This document shows positions 42,401 through 56,000 of a DNA stretch of 64,000 nt, one piece after another. The stretch spans positions 1 through 64,000 of the forward strand of contig CALYLX010000050.1 of NCBI GenBank assembly GCA_944990035.1. The letters run 5' to 3'. Numbering within the stretch: position 1 is the first letter of the stretch; each line of letters opens with the position of its first letter. This stretch comes from Clitopilus passeckerianus (lineage: Eukaryota; Basidiomycota; Agaricomycetes; Agaricales; Entolomataceae). A program made the position numbers and the translations under genes. The notes beneath the pieces were generated by a model, which saw only the letters and a list, made by a program, of their open reading frames with translations, was not told the DNA's origin and searched no databases.

Positions 42401-45400
42401 TGTCTTTCCGAGCTTTTATTCTCTTACGAACCCTGCAAACTCGCATTCCTGTCTTTCACTTCAAAGAAACGGAATCAGACCCCCGCCAAAGAAACGGCGA
42501 ACAAATTCCGAATGACAACCCTCCAGTTCTTCTTGACAGATTTGATCACCTTTGGGACCATTGATCCTCAGCCGAACGAGAGCGCTCGCACCCGAATCAA
42601 CCTCTGCAACTGGGCCATGTCGGTAATAGTCGCTTTATGTGTCGACAACACTCCTCATCACGAAACCAAGGAGCTGTCTCCTGAACTGGTTTCAGTACGC
42701 AAGTTCGTTTTCGAGGCGATTAGTCGTGCTCTCAAAGATTCTCCTGCTTCTAACGGTCTCGATGCACGATACGGCCGGTTACTTGCTATGGCTGACCTCT
42801 GCCACCGCCTGCTCACAGTGAAGCTCAACAACACGTCCCGGAAGCAGACAGACGAGAACCCTACCCACATCGCCAAGATCATGCTCGAGAAGAATTTTGT
42901 GGCGACGCTCACTACTGCTCTCTCGGAGATTGACTTGAATTATCCAAACGTCCGTGGATTAGTTCCCTCTATTCTTCGGCCACTGGAGTATCTGTAAGTC
43001 TTTTAAACTGTGACCCTGCCAAAGCTGTTACTGACAAAGGCACAAGGACCAAAATAGCAATCAAGATGAGTCGAGCATCGAGCAAAGGCGGCAAGGAATC
43101 CATAGAAGGCGTGAAATCAGAAAGCGGATCATCGTATGGTTCTAATGTAGATTCGGAGGAGCTGGAAGAGTCAGGACGGGAGGAAACTCCAGACCTGTAC
43201 CGGAACTCCGCTCTGGGCATGTACACTGGGGTGAGTAGATTGACGTTCCTCCATGCCCGCCGTCTGATCCACTTGTAGCAAATGGACGACAACCAGTACA
43301 ATGAGTCTGACATGGATGAAGAGGATGAAGAAGAGGATGAAGACGTCGAAATGGACTTTGCCGACGACACCGGTTCAGAAAATACGTCCAATTCTGATGA
43401 AGAAGAGGAAGAAATCGAGGACGAGGACGATGAGGGAGAAGTTTGGGATGAAGGAGATGATGAAGAAGAAGATTTGATTCAGAACGAGGAGGACGAGATC
43501 GACGACGAGCAGCAAATGGTGGAGGAAGATGAAGAGGGCGACGATGAAGAGATGTGGCAGGTAAGGTCCTAAATGACTTGCCGTGCGAAAACTGCTCATT
43601 TTCTTCAGGACGTTCATGGCGAGATCGACGGCGTACGGTTGGGAACGGATGGTCTGGACGACGATGAGGAAGGTCACCTTGGTTCGTGATGATCTTAGTA
43701 GGGTATCTCGACTATCACTAACCTTTTGACTCAGTGCCCATACAGATCGTCCATCAAGAAGAGCACGTCATGGATCCTATGGGTTCAGACGACGAAGACT
43801 ATGGCAACGACAACAATGCCCAGAATGTCTTCAGCTTTAGTGACGGTCTTGTGAACGGTTCAAATAATGTCAATGGAGGGGGTGTTTTCATTCAGCGTCG
43901 TCGTGATGGCGGTATGTAAATTCTACGTGTCAAATCAACGCGTTGCTTATCTCCCAACTCAGAAGGGAATGTGACAGTCTTTGGGCGAGCTAGGAATACC
44001 CCCGCGACCCCTGCTGAAGCAGCAACCACCCATCCACTATTGATGGACAACTCAACTCCAGTCCAACGGGCCCCATCTGCACCTCAGCCACCTCGAGGCT
44101 TCCGCCAACCGCAGCGCATCATCGCAAATGGTGGCACAGAGCTCCTTCAGACCATTGAAGACTTGATTGGCGGAGGTGCCTTCCAACTATTCAACCAAAT
44201 CATGAGTCGCGGCAACGGTGGAAACGTAGAAACCATTCGAGTTGACGTTCCTGCTGGCGCCGTTGTGAATCTTCAACGCCGGGGTCCCCAAGTAACTTAT
44301 GCAACATCCGTTCGTGTTGAGCCCCGCCAAAACCATCAGGAAGAACGCATTGGACGAGCGTTGGAACCTTTCTTGACATCTCAGAGATGGACACAAGAGG
44401 TCAAGATAGTGAACGGAGAGTTTGTTAATGAGAGGTTGGGCAGGCTTGTAAATCATCTCGTCTTGGCGCTTCTTCCCGCCGCCATGGAAGCTTTGAAACG
44501 AGCTAAGGAATTGGAAGAGGAGGAGGGCAAAAAACAGGAGGAGGAAAAAGCAGCAGCAGAAGTCGAAGAAAAGGAGAAAGAGAAAAGCCAGCCAGAGGAC
44601 ACTGCAGAGATTCCAGCACCTCCCGAGTCTGTTCCCTCAGGGAGCACCAATCAAGTTGATGATCAGATGGTCACCGAATTGCCCTCTGCCACTGCAGTCG
44701 CCGATGCTGACATGACCGATGCCACTTCGAGTGAAGACCAGCCTGTTTCGGTGGATCCAGAGACATCAACCAGCGCTGGACCATCCGTTCCAGCTGCTAG
44801 GGAAAGGGTCACCGTCACGATCCACGGGAGCGCCGTGGACATCACAGAGACGGGGATTGACCCTACCTTCCTGGAAGCTCTTCCGGATGACATGAGAGAA
44901 GAGGTTCTAAATCAGCACGTTCGCGAACAAAGAGCAGCTCAAGTTGAACGGCCCGCCGATTCGCAGATCAGTGCCGAATTCCTCGACGCCCTTCCACCCG
45001 AGATTCGAGCAGAGATCATACAACAAGAAGCCATGCAAAGGGCTCAACAATCGCGAACTGGAGCGCCCGCTGAAATGGACAACGCAAGCTTCTTCGCCAG
45101 CCTTGATCCGTCACTTCGTCAAACTGTCCTCCTCGAACAAGAGGATGGCGTTATCCGGAATCTCCCCTCCCATATCCTCGCAGAAGTTGGAGAAGCGGGT
45201 TTGAGGCAGAGGCAGAGGCAGTGGCAGCCCCCACGATTGGACACAGGTGGAACGAATGCTCCTCAAACGGTACACCCTACTTCCAAGAAAGCTGTTCCAT
45301 CCCACGACGCAATCCAGCTTCTCGACAAAGCTGGCGTCGCTGTCCTGGTTCGACTCCTTTTCTTCCCTCAAGTTTCGAAGAAGACACTTTTGCTCCGTGT

Positions 45401-48237
45401 TCTTGTGAACCTCTGTGAAAACGCGAAGACTCGCACAGAGCTCTTCAACCTCTTGCTCAGTATTCTGCAAGACGGGAGTGGGGATTTGGCAGCTATTGAC
45501 AAAAGCTTCTCTCAAATGTCTGTCAAGAATTCAAAGCAACAAATGCCAAGAACACCCAGCAAACAGAAGCAAGGCCATGAGCTCTGGATCAATCCCGTGG
45601 CCGCCCACACATTGCAAACAGACGCTGTGCCGGATCTGATAGCTCAACGCTGCCTCGAAGCTCTCACCTACATCGTGAACGCCAACGAACTATCCTCTTT
45701 ATTCTTCCTAACGGAGCATGAACTCCCAGCGAGCCTCCGTCGACATCCTCCGAAGAAAGGAAAAGGAAAAGAGAAGCAGATACCTCAGTCGCACTACCCC
45801 ATTGTGCTTCTGCTCAGTTTGTTGGACCGCCAAAGTCTGCTCAAAACCCCCGCGATTGTTGAGTCGGTAGTTGGCCTGCTCGCTATGGTCACACGGCCTC
45901 TGTCCAGTCTGAAGGACAACAAAAAGCCCGAAGATACTTCTAGCCACTCCCCCGTCACCGAGCCCACCACGACCGCTGCAACGACAGAGAACCAGATACC
46001 AACCACCACCTCTCCCAGCCAAGAGAATGAGGTGCCTGTAAGCCCGGACCTTGGACCCAGTAAGTAAACTGAGCTATCTTCAAAATTGCATTCGCTGAAA
46101 ACATATTTGTAGCAGGGGCATCCAATGAAACCGCTCCTAAACCAGCGGAAACTGTTGAGGCACTGGAGGAGAAAATCCTTCTTGCAAACCCTCCCCAAAT
46201 ACCACACCCCGTTCTCCGGCTCATTGTTAACATCTTGACAGTTGGTGAATGCTCTGGCCGAACGTTCCAACAGAGCCTAGCTCTAATCCAGCACTTGTCA
46301 TTTATCCCCGATGTTCGCGATGTCATTGCCCAAGAACTGAGGTTGAAGGCCCAGGAGGCAGGTCATCAACTCTCGTCGGATCTAGACGAGCTTGCTTCGG
46401 CGCTAGAAAGTTCCCACCCAGACCTGCTTTCATCTGTCGCGGCCAAATTCTCGCCAGCTTCTTCTGTCCAAGCAAAGCTCCTCAGGGTTCTCAAGACGAT
46501 CGATTACATGTATACGCCAAAGCCATCGACCTCAGAAACAGTTAGCAACGAGGATATCGACAAGGTTCAATCAATCTACGAATCATTCCAGTTCTCAGGC
46601 CTTTGGCGTCGATTGGGCAGCTGCCTATCACATATAGCAGAGAAACCTGCCACGGAGCACATTGCTACAGTTCTCTTGCCATTGATTGAATCGCTTATGG
46701 TGGTGTGCAAGTATGCCGGTTCCAAGGGTGCTTCAGCTGCTGCCGCTCGTTCGATGCGCTCACCCGCCTCCCCGAGATCTCCCATCATACCCAGTCCCGA
46801 AACCATGGAGGACCTCTTCGTCACCTTCACGGATGCTCATCGGAAACTCCTGAATCTTATGGTTCGAAACAACCCCTCACTCATGAGTGGGTCCTTCTCC
46901 CTTCTCGTTCACAACCCTCGTGTTTTAGACTTCGACAACAAGCGGAATTACTTCAATCAGCAGCTCCACCGACGGCCCCATTCGCGAGAGCATTACGGCA
47001 CGCTCCAGCTCAACGTCCGGAGAGCTCGAGTGTTTGAGGACAGCTTCCAAAATTTGCAGCGCAAGACAGGCGAGCAGATCAAGTACGGCAAACTCAGCGT
47101 ACGATTCTACGAAGAGGAAGGAGTGGATGCAGGTGGTGTCACTCGAGAATGGTTCCAGATTCTCGCACGCCAGATGTTCGACCCCAACTACGCACTTTTC
47201 CAGCCGTGTGCTGCGGACAAGCTGACGTACCAGCCAAACAAAAATTCATGGGTCAATCCAGAGCATTTGTCCTTCTTCAAGTTCGTCGGACGCGTCATTG
47301 GAAAAGCAATATATGATGGTCGGTTACTGGACGCATATTTTGCTCGCAGCCTCTATCGACAGTTGCTCGGCAAGCCGGTGGACTACAAAGACGTAGAATG
47401 GGTTGATCCCGAGTACTACAACTCGCTATGTTGGATTCTGGAGAATGATCCCACACTTCTCGATCTGACATTCAGTGTTGAGGCAGATGAGGTATAGTGT
47501 TTCTTCACTGTTGTGTGCATCAGCTTACCGAAGTGTCCCAGTTCGGTGTGCAGAAGGTGATCCCCCTCAAGGAGAACGGAGATAGTGTCGCCGTCACCCA
47601 AGATAACAAGCGCGAGTTTGTCCAGCTGTCGGCACAGTATAGGCTGTACTCGTCCATCGCGCAGCAAATCGATAGTCTCCTCGCCGGCTTCTATGAGATC
47701 GTTCCGAAGGATCTCGTCACCATTGTAAGTAGAATGTTCCGCTGAATATCACCAGTCACTGATCCAGGCTACTCCTTAGTTCAACGAACAAGAGCTTGAG
47801 CTCTTGATTTCTGGAACGCCTGACATCGATGTTGACGAATGGAGAGCAGCAACCGAGTACAACGGATATACTAGTTCTGACCCCAACATTGTCTGGTGGT
47901 GGCGTGCCCTCAAATCCTTCAACCGCGATGAACGGGCCAAAGTTCTAGGCTTCGCAACTGGGACTTCTCGTGTCCCTCTTAGCGGTTTCACCGACTTGCA
48001 GGGAGTACAAGGAGTGCAGAGGTTCTCTATCCACAAAGCTTACGGAGAACACGACCGACTTCCACAGGCTCATACTTGTGAGTGTCGGCGTTATACCTAT
48101 CTAACCACTGACTGACAAATGCAATCTTTCCAGGCTTCAATCAGATTGATCTTCCGCAATACACTTCCTATGAGATGCTTCGGCAGCAGTTGTTATTAGC
48201 AATTAATGAGGGCGGTGAAGGGTTTGCATTCAGCTAA
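36412..48237 (+). CDS. TOM1: Giant HECT-type E3 ubiquitin ligase (TOM1/HUWE1)
   Basis: An 11.8-kb gene of many exons. Order: N-terminal armadillo-like DUF908/DUF913 regions (PPQIVELVTKLLNTETEDLP; HALSISPPRLQALCKRWPHI), a UBA domain (VRMLTEMGFPRSAAERALVR), and a long helical middle. A very acidic tract of D/E follows around 43280-43560, then UBM-type repeats in the DUF4414 region (FLEALPDDMREEVLNQHV and FLDALPPEIRAEII), and the HECT domain from about 46900 (SFFKFVGRVIGKAIYDGRL). The catalytic Cys sits in HTCFNQIDLP; its codon is split by the last intron. The end is EGGEGFAFS. It ubiquitinates excess histones, ribosomal proteins and others, and supports mRNA export and quality control in the nucleus. 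One apparent one-base break lies at about 39147, between FLEGLFQH and PHCRDFIHLSNGL. Confidence 0.93.
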
Positions 48238-48508
48238 ACATTTTACTCTAAGCATCAGACATTCTTACTGTATCAGATACCGTACATGATCACGATTTGT
48301 AGAACCACAATCTCAATGTATATAGCATAGGCAGTTAACCGAATTCACCCTGTATCATTTATTTCTAGTGAGAGATGCATTTGGTCGCAACCGGTAAACT
48401 CGGCCTCTCTATAGCCGTCATGGTGAGTATGGATGCATTAGCCGAGGGCATATATGTTCCTCCACCCACAACGGTGGGCTCACATCCAACTTCCAACAAC
48501 CAGAGAAG
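48238..48508. other. Short intergenic spacer
   Basis: The 3' flank of TOM1 and the promoter of the dehydrogenase, including a CCTCCACCCAC stretch. No gene. Confidence 0.4.
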
Positions 48509-49960
48509 ATGCGGGGCTTTCAAGTAACAGAACTAGCTCATCCCTCAAAGATTGCTGTGTCGAACAATATTCCGGAACCCACACCAAAAGCTGGTGAAGT
48601 TGTTGTAGATGTGTATAGTGCCGGCCTGAACTTCTTCGATGTGAGTTTCTTCGGCTTCATCATGAGCGTTCAGTGACAGAACCCTCATGTTTCGCGCAGA
48701 TTCTTCAAACCCAAGGAAAATACCAGATCAAACCACCACTCCCATTTGTCCTTGGGACCGAATTTGCAGGGAGAATAGCCAAGGATTCCCCAATTCCTAA
48801 AGGATGCCGCTTCAAACCTGGAGACCGTGTCTTTGGTGCCGCTCAGGGCACATTTGCAGACAAATGCGTAGTTGGTGCTGATAAAATTCTTCCTCTGCCG
48901 GATGCAATGTCATACGAGCAAGGCGCTGGTGAGTAGTTCATCCCTTTTCGCACACATTCCGACGAGTCCTGATGGGTCAATCCATAGGCTTGTTCATTAC
49001 TTGGCCGACCAGCTATGAAGCTTTGGTGGGACGTGCAGAACTCAAACCCGGTGTGTATTGCATGATGCCTGTAAATCCCCTTCTCATCGTATACCTTTAT
49101 ACCTTTAGGTGAATGGGTTCTCGTAACCGCTGCGGCTGGTGGAGTTGGCATAGCCGCTGTTCAGCTAGCCAAAGGTTGGCCTATCCTCCTTCTTGCTCTC
49201 GTCTCCTTCTAACAACCTCTCCATCAGCCCTCGGTGCTAAGGTCATTGCAGCAGCCGGCTCCGATTCCAAGATCGAAATCGCCAAGAAATATGGAGGCGC
49301 TGACTTCGGTGTCAACTACTCAAAACAAGGCTGGCAGAAGGAGGTCCTCAAAATCACTGGAGGGAAGGGTGCGGATGTTATCTACGATCCTGTCGGGCTT
49401 ATCAATGGTATGTTGTCTCGCCTTTGACATAATCAAACTGCTAACGAGGTTCCTAAGATTCCCTGAAGTGCATTGCCTGGAAAGGCCGAGCATTGGTAAT
49501 CGGCTTCGCTGCTGGTACCATTGAGAAGGTAAACTTCTTGATCTCGTTCCTTCCCACCAACTGAGTGTGATAATTCCATGTTTACTAGGTACCTATGAAC
49601 CTTGTTTTGTTGAAGAATGTTTCCCTGGTCGGCTTGCATTGGGGCGCATATCACAGTACGTTGCCTCTGATCTACCTCATTCGATGCCACTGAACCGTAT
49701 CTCCAGAAAACGAAATCGAACGCGTTCCTGTTGTCTGGACTGAGTTGCTCACGTACGTCCTTACTGTCCCGAAGCATCCATTCTTCTGCTGATGCTTTGT
49801 GTTTTCTAGCCTTTTCGCTTCTGGACGCGTGAAGCCGGTGGTTTACTCTGAAGTATACCCTTTGGAAAAGTTGACAGAGGGACTTGGCGCTATCGAAAGA
49901 CGTGAAACCTGGGGGAAGGCTATTGTCAAGATTCGAGAGGAGAGGGAAGCCAAGTTGTAA
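48509..49960 (+). CDS. Zinc-independent MDR quinone-oxidoreductase-like dehydrogenase
   Basis: About eight exons from ATG 48509 (MRGFQVTELAHPSKIAVSNN) to TAA 49958-49960. GroES-like N-terminal fold with GTEFAGRIAKDSPIPKGCRF and GDRVFGAAQGTFADKCVV, then a Rossmann domain with the NADPH-binding motif TAAAGGVGIAAVQLAK and GAKVIAAAGSDSKIEIAKKY. GADVIYDPVGL, LHWGAY and the closing LTEGLGAIERRETWGKAIVK are typical of quinone oxidoreductase/zeta-crystallin-type (QOR, PIG3-like) proteins. The Cys cluster of zinc alcohol dehydrogenases is absent. It probably reduces quinones or enals with NADPH in the cytosol or mitochondria; substrate not determinable. Tandem downstream of TOM1. Confidence 0.9.
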
Positions 49961-50508
49961 TTAACATTATATATTGCTAGATCTAAGTTGTAGTCTACGA
50001 GCATAACAAGACGCTGACTGGGCATGTCGAGCCCAGAATTAAAGATGGGATTACCTTTCTCTGAGGGGAACGAGCAAAATTCTGGGGAGAACTCAGAAAG
50101 GAGCGGTATCGCTTTTTCGTTTACCGACTGGGTAACTAAAAGTCCTTGGGAGATTTCACCATGACCTAGGGGGTATATTTTAGCTCGAAGAGCAATTAAC
50201 AGAAGTGTCCTTGATAACTTGGATAACCTGAATAAAGGCGAGGACTAAATCCTTGCGCTTTCCGTAAGCCCGACTAACGCTTCGGTATGTCTATACATAA
50301 TCTCAGGGAAAGCCTGGTTTCCCTCAGGCTGGTCGCCTCCTGTTCTGTGCAGGCGGAGAGTGGCTGGATATGACGACCCCTGACTGCCCTCCGGTGTTAT
50401 GTGTCTATACGAACGGTCTCGCATTGTTTAGGCTCTACTTCCTCTGTGGCAACTGGCCGGTCTTCCTTACATGGACCGGGAACGAGAGTACGCAGGATCT
50501 GGAAACTA
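49961..50508. other. Convergent spacer
   Basis: The 3' flanks of the dehydrogenase (+) and the Rrn5-like gene (-). No gene seen. Confidence 0.4.
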
Positions 50509-52630
50509 TCATGCATTTACCCCTTCCAAGTCATCTACCTCTTCACCCGTTGATTTCCCTGCATCCTGACAGAACTCCTTCCACAGCGCAACCTCATACT
50601 CCAAAGCTTCCTTCCTGTCTTTGCTATCCAGCTCTTCCTCCTCCTGAAGTTCCCTCGCAAGCTCGTCCTCATCGATTAATTCAGGCAGCAAATCGTGAGT
50701 GTCGTAGTCCAGTGAAGCAACCGGAAAACCAGCAGTCGAAGGTAACAGAGATTTCGGAAGGTGTATAAGAGGTGGGTTAAGCTCACGATATGTGGGGAGA
50801 CGTTTTGGGTAGTTGAGTGGTTGGTCAATCCCGGAGGGGCGAAGTTTGGGAAGACCATTGCTGCCTGGGCGAGACGAGGGCGCCATACGAGCTACCTCGG
50901 ATGGAGAGCTGTTTCTCATGTCGGGCTCATCTACTTCGTAGTCATCATCGTCCCCACTATCGCCCCGCTCATTCCCAGTCTCGCTTTCAGAGCCATCATC
51001 ATGGTCCACGGTGCTTCCAGCCAAAAGTTGTGCGAAGTAATTCCTGACGGTGCGATCTTGAAGACCCATTAAGCGTTTAGCTCGTTCGACGCTCACGGCA
51101 TTGATCTACTGGTCATAAGTCAATGAAGAGTTGTATGAACGTGTATCCACTGACATATCCCTCTCCAAGCCGATACACCAGGGTTCCTTCCTTGACGCGC
51201 CGCTGGTTCTCTTGCAGGTTGATGGTGTGAAAAATGAGATCAGAGACAAAGTCTGCTGCAATGGTTGCGAATAACTGGATGGTATCGGCCGAAATGGCGC
51301 TAGCTGTATGTGGTGAATCCTTTCCATAACCAGCACTATAGAATCTGCGGATCGAGAAAAGTAAGGGAACGGTAGATATATAGAGAAGCACTACATACCC
51401 CATCAGTCGTCCTAGTGTCGATAGATGAAACAGGCAGAGGTCGTCATCGGCGAGTAGCCTCCGGTCAATGCCTTTGGATAAAAGCTCATTTTTTATTTTG
51501 TAGGGTTTTGTAATTCCACCCTGTGAGCTCTTTTTCTTCTTGCGTTTTCCAGTCTTTGCCTTGACTGGTTCCTCTGGGATGTCGTTTCGCTCTGAAACAG
51601 GAACGTCTTCTACACCATTGTTCCCGGCAGCCGGAGAATCTGCTGTAACTGCAGTCTCCAAAAATTTCGTCTTCCTACCAGGCTTCAATTTACTGGCCGC
51701 GGTGTTGAGTTCTGCACCAGACTGGGCAGCACGTTTTCGACGCATATATAGCCGTTTCTGAAATTTCCGACGAGAGCGAGGACTGAGTTGTGAGAAGTCG
51801 GGTTCTCCGTCGCCATCGGGTTGGTCTGAAGGGGTACTACCGCAAGAGCTGGCTTCCTGGAGGTCGCTTGGTGTGCTACCAGAAGTTCCTGCTGGAGTGT
51901 CCAGCGACGGACTCGCGATAGGGTCGGTGATCATGGCGTCATCTGCATTTGTGGGCTCCGTGGATGAAATGGCTGGGGTTTGCGGGCGAGAGGGGCCCTG
52001 AGATGAGGCCTCGGGGATGCGGTGCAAATCGTCTTCTGCTTCGTTGAGGATTCTCTCCATCACTTGGAGAGTATCAGAATCCAGGCTTCGAAGGATGGCT
52101 TCTTGTGACTTCCATAGCTCGTGATCAGTAGCGAGGACACCCGAAGATGTCGTTTGAAGATTGACATCTCGAAGATGAGAGGAACTAGGCGCATCCTTTG
52201 CTTGTTTTTCCAAGACCTGTTGTTCCCAGTGCGCCTCTGAAGCAACCAAGTTAATAGCTCGGTTATCCTCCCATGTAACCCAAGACTCTGACATCTCCAT
52301 AGAGACGTCGTGGTCATTCCTAAGAACAACCGCGTCTGGTTCTTCCGACAAGGCTGCCTCGAGGAAGTCGATGTATGTGCATACGTCCAGCACTGTCTTG
52401 GTGCCGATAGAAGCCGCAATCAAGTCCGGCCTCAGTCTTGAGTATATACCAAGGGCGTGAAAAAACATGTCCTTCTCGTCGGGAGTCCAGAAACCCGTGG
52501 GGTGAACAAAGGATGGAAAGAGCCTCTCCGAATCCCTGCCGTTGAGGTGTTCTTGGATTTCGCTGAGGTGCTTGCGAAGTTGAGCTGTGTAAATGGAGTC
52601 TATCCGTTCTTCTGTCTCTTCATCGTTCAT
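50509..52630 (-). CDS. SANT/Myb protein, Rrn5-like (Pol I upstream factor)
   Basis: The start is ATG 52630 (MNDEETEERIDSIYTAQLRK); the frame upstream lacks an ATG. The product is about 670 aa. N-terminal helices are followed by a SANT-like segment (FWTPDEKDMFFHALGIYSR ... IGTKTVLDVCTYIDFLEAAL). A disordered S/P/E-rich middle has basic patches (RSRRKFQKRLYMRRKR and TGKRKKKKSS). Then comes a helical block (ISADTIQLFATIAADFVSDL ... INAVSVERAKRLMGLQDRTV) with the helix-loop-helix rhythm of a histone fold. The C-terminus is acidic. SANT plus a histone-fold-like module fits Rrn5 of the upstream activating factor, which places Pol I at rDNA promoters with H3/H4. Identification is by architecture only. 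Confidence 0.5.
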
Positions 52631-53068
52631 CGTGCGTATGCATAAGTTATAGAAGAATGAAGGACGAGGAAAAGCATCTGTTTGTCGAAATGGTCCAGCT
52701 GCAGAAAGCTTCTGCAAAAGGGTTGCCCATCCCGGAACGACATGATTATGTCACTTCTTCCCACAGTTTGAAATGGCAGGAAGCGAGCCATTTTTGGCAA
52801 TCATAGCGACCAAGAGGACGTCCACATTTGAACCGTCGAAGGGAAGAAACCCTCTGGGGCCAAAATTTTAAAGTTTAGTGCAGTACGCAGGACATTTTGG
52901 CACAATTTTGGGGTGTAAGATTAATATAGTACAAAGCGTAGTAATACAACATGTGGCGAAAGGGTCAGTAATAATCACAAAGCTTGAAGTCGAAAGAAAT
53001 GACGCATGTGAGATCCGGAAAGCATACTCTAATCTGAAGGATAGGCAAAGTCCTTGTCAACAATGATC
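52631..53068. other. Spacer between two minus-strand genes
   Basis: The promoter of the Rrn5-like gene and the 3' flank of the acyl-CoA synthetase. No gene seen. Confidence 0.4.
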
Positions 53069-56000
53069 TTAGAGATTAGCTCGAGGCTCATGTGCCATTC
53101 CACTGCGGCGTCTGGCTTCCCAATGCCGTTGTGCAAGCTTTCTCAAATCTCCTTTGATGATCTTGCCTGAAGGTGTGTGCTCTATTAAATGCAACTTTAA
53201 TAGGCAGCAATGACATCCTGATAAATCAGCTCACCGAATGGCTCGTTCTGAATAACGATCATCACAGGTACAGCAAACCTTGGAAGACTGTACAGGAATC
53301 ATATCAGCGCTTTCTTGAATTCAACGACATTAGATTGACAGTTACCTTTGTCTTGCCAGCGTCATTAATTCGGCCTCGGTCACAGCATGGTGATATGCAG
53401 GCCGTATGCAGACTACAGCAGCAACGAGTTCGCCTAACCTCTCATCTGGTACGCCGACTGCGGCTGCTTCCGCAACCCTGGGATCCTGATACAGCGCGTT
53501 CTCCACAGATACAGAGTCCTATAATTGGGTAGATAAATTAAGGGAAGAAAGTTTGGTCAGAAGGAAATCCTCGGCTAGCAATAACCGAACATCCGTACTT
53601 ACCACATTCTCTCCGCCGCGTATAATGATGTCTTTTACTATTCAAATCAAGAAGAGAAGCAAGATATGAGTACGAAATCCAACAGATCAGGGCGCTGTAT
53701 GTTTGAATTGACTCACGTCTATCTTTGATATACAGGAATCCTTCCGCGTCGAGATAACCAAGATCTCCACTTCGAAGCCATCCATCACGCATGAGGACCT
53801 TTGACGTTGCTTCTGAAAACCGGTCCACCGCCCCGTCAGTCAATTCATTCTTTTTTCTGCGGGTAGGATTCTCTGAAAACCCACCTGGGTCCCGCCAGTA
53901 TCCCTTCATCACGTTAGGTCCTCGTCTACGATTCAATACATCGTCAGGATATATCCTTATTCCAAGAACCTCACGGAGAGCCGCGGGAGAGATATGAACA
54001 ATGAGTAAAACACTCACAACCAGACCTCGCCAACTTCACCCGCCGGCATTTCCATGCCGTCGCGAACTATCTTGACCTCGTTCACTGGCGACGGCAGACC
54101 CCTGTGTCAACAAAAAAGAATTTTCACGAGATCAGCACAACGCCATCTCATAAGGAGTTAAACATTTCCATCCGGACTTACGTGCTTGCAGGCCGAGCCG
54201 TGTAATCCTCTCCCGCGAACTGAGAAAACGTGTGCGTCAGTTTCAATATAAAGGATTGACAAGGGAGATTCATATGATTGACGGGATAGACATGATTGGG
54301 CTCCTCATGCCTTAGGGGGATCGATATGCGAACAGAAAATTCGAGACGTACAGAAACTGCCACTGAGTTTGTCTCCGTTAGTCCATATGCCTGGATCCTA
54401 GTGAGAATTCAGGAATCAGTCCGAGCCTGATAAATGAGCCATGAACTCAAGCTTACATCGTTGCGGTGGGGAATGCCTTCCTCGCTCTTGGAACGAGAGA
54501 ATCTGGGGCTGGTGAGCCGCCGTAAAGCATGCCCTCTAGGGCGTATCCAACTAGTGACGTCTCCAGTAGGTCTGACACCATGGTAGGTACCCTTTAACAA
54601 GCGTGAGTACAAAGTTGTGAGGTTTTGGGGTACCCCTTGCTCACCCTCCAGCGACGCTGATCTTTTCTTCCCTAATTAGTCTAAATAATCCAGGTTAACA
54701 TCAAGAGCAGGCAGCGAGAGGATCGAGTCTGCCTCACCTTGCAGCTATAGAGAAAGAGACCAAAAATTAGTTCCGGATGTTTTCCACCATAGCAAATCCC
54801 TACCCTCTTCCGCGATCCATTTCCTTGCTAGCACGATTTTTGCGCCAATCATGGTCGACATCATCTAAGGGTGGCGATTCAGGGTCATGCCAGTGGCGCA
54901 ACAGAATTCGATCAAAACTCACTGCAAAACTCGTGGTGCCAGTGACATGGAACAGAGGGACCGCAATGAGCATGGCCTTTTGGGGCTCGCTCTCGGAAGG
55001 AGGCGGTGGTGGAAAATCTTCTCCTCGGCGTAGACCTGCTCTCAAACCACCCACGGCAACCTGACACCGAGTTTAGCAACTGGGTATCGATCTAAGACCA
55101 AAATAGTTCAGCTACTCACGTTGAGGACATTCGTCAGGAACTGTCTTTGAGTGCTCAGTACACCTTTGGGTAGGCCAGTTGTTCCTGTTAGAAGAGAAGA
55201 AGGGACCGTTAGCTTTCTTCTTTGCGGCTCGGCCCCACATTGCAATCAAACAAGCTCAGACGTACCGGAAGTGAACATTATTGCCGCGTTATCTTCGGGT
55301 AATATGTGGGGATCTTCTGAAAGTATATCTTGAGTTGGGCCCCTGTACTGCTCCATGACCCTGCGGAAGCATTGCATGCCTTCCCAGCAACCTTTGCCTT
55401 TATGACTGTCGAATACAAGGAAATTTACGGGTTTGACTCTGGAGGTTGAAACGATTCTAGTGAGAGCTTCTTCTAGTCGGTCAGCTCGATCGGTATCGAC
55501 GATGATGAGTTTGCATTCGGTGTGGGTTAGACAGTGTTCGAGTGGTACCAGGGGAAGCCAGCTGGAGAGCAATAGCTAGATTAGCAGACGAAGTTAACGT
55601 TTGAAAGGGAAGAACGCACGCATTGGTGAGTACGGCAACTGCGCCAATAAGGTCTAGAGATCAAAAGCGTAAGTTGAAAGGCAAACAGGGTTATTCTGTC
55701 ACTCACGGCACGCCCACCAAGACACTAGATAATCAGGGCAATTATGTGAGCAGATGGCGACTCTATCTCCTACATGACAGTTAGCACGCGCGGGTGGATT
55801 GAACTTATGACTATGGTACCTTTCTTTATGTCAAACACATGACGGAAGACAGCGGCAGCCTTAACGGCTCGGTCGTGGACGTCTTGATACGTATACCTCT
55901 GGTCTTCAAAAACGATGTAAGTTTTGCTTCCGTATGACTGTACGCTCGTCTTCCAGAACTCTCGGAGCGATGGCCATAGGTTCTTGTAGACTTTCTGCGG

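Noticed and set aside
43375..43677. Minus-strand hydrophobic ORF
   Set aside because: It is the antisense of the Asp/Glu tract of TOM1.
45205..45225. gaggca/gtggca hexamer run in TOM1
   Set aside because: It encodes an RQRQ stretch in frame inside a coding exon and is not an independent repeat element.
52631..52717. Upstream extension of the Rrn5-like frame
   Set aside because: The extension begins with TTG, not ATG; the first ATG is 52630.
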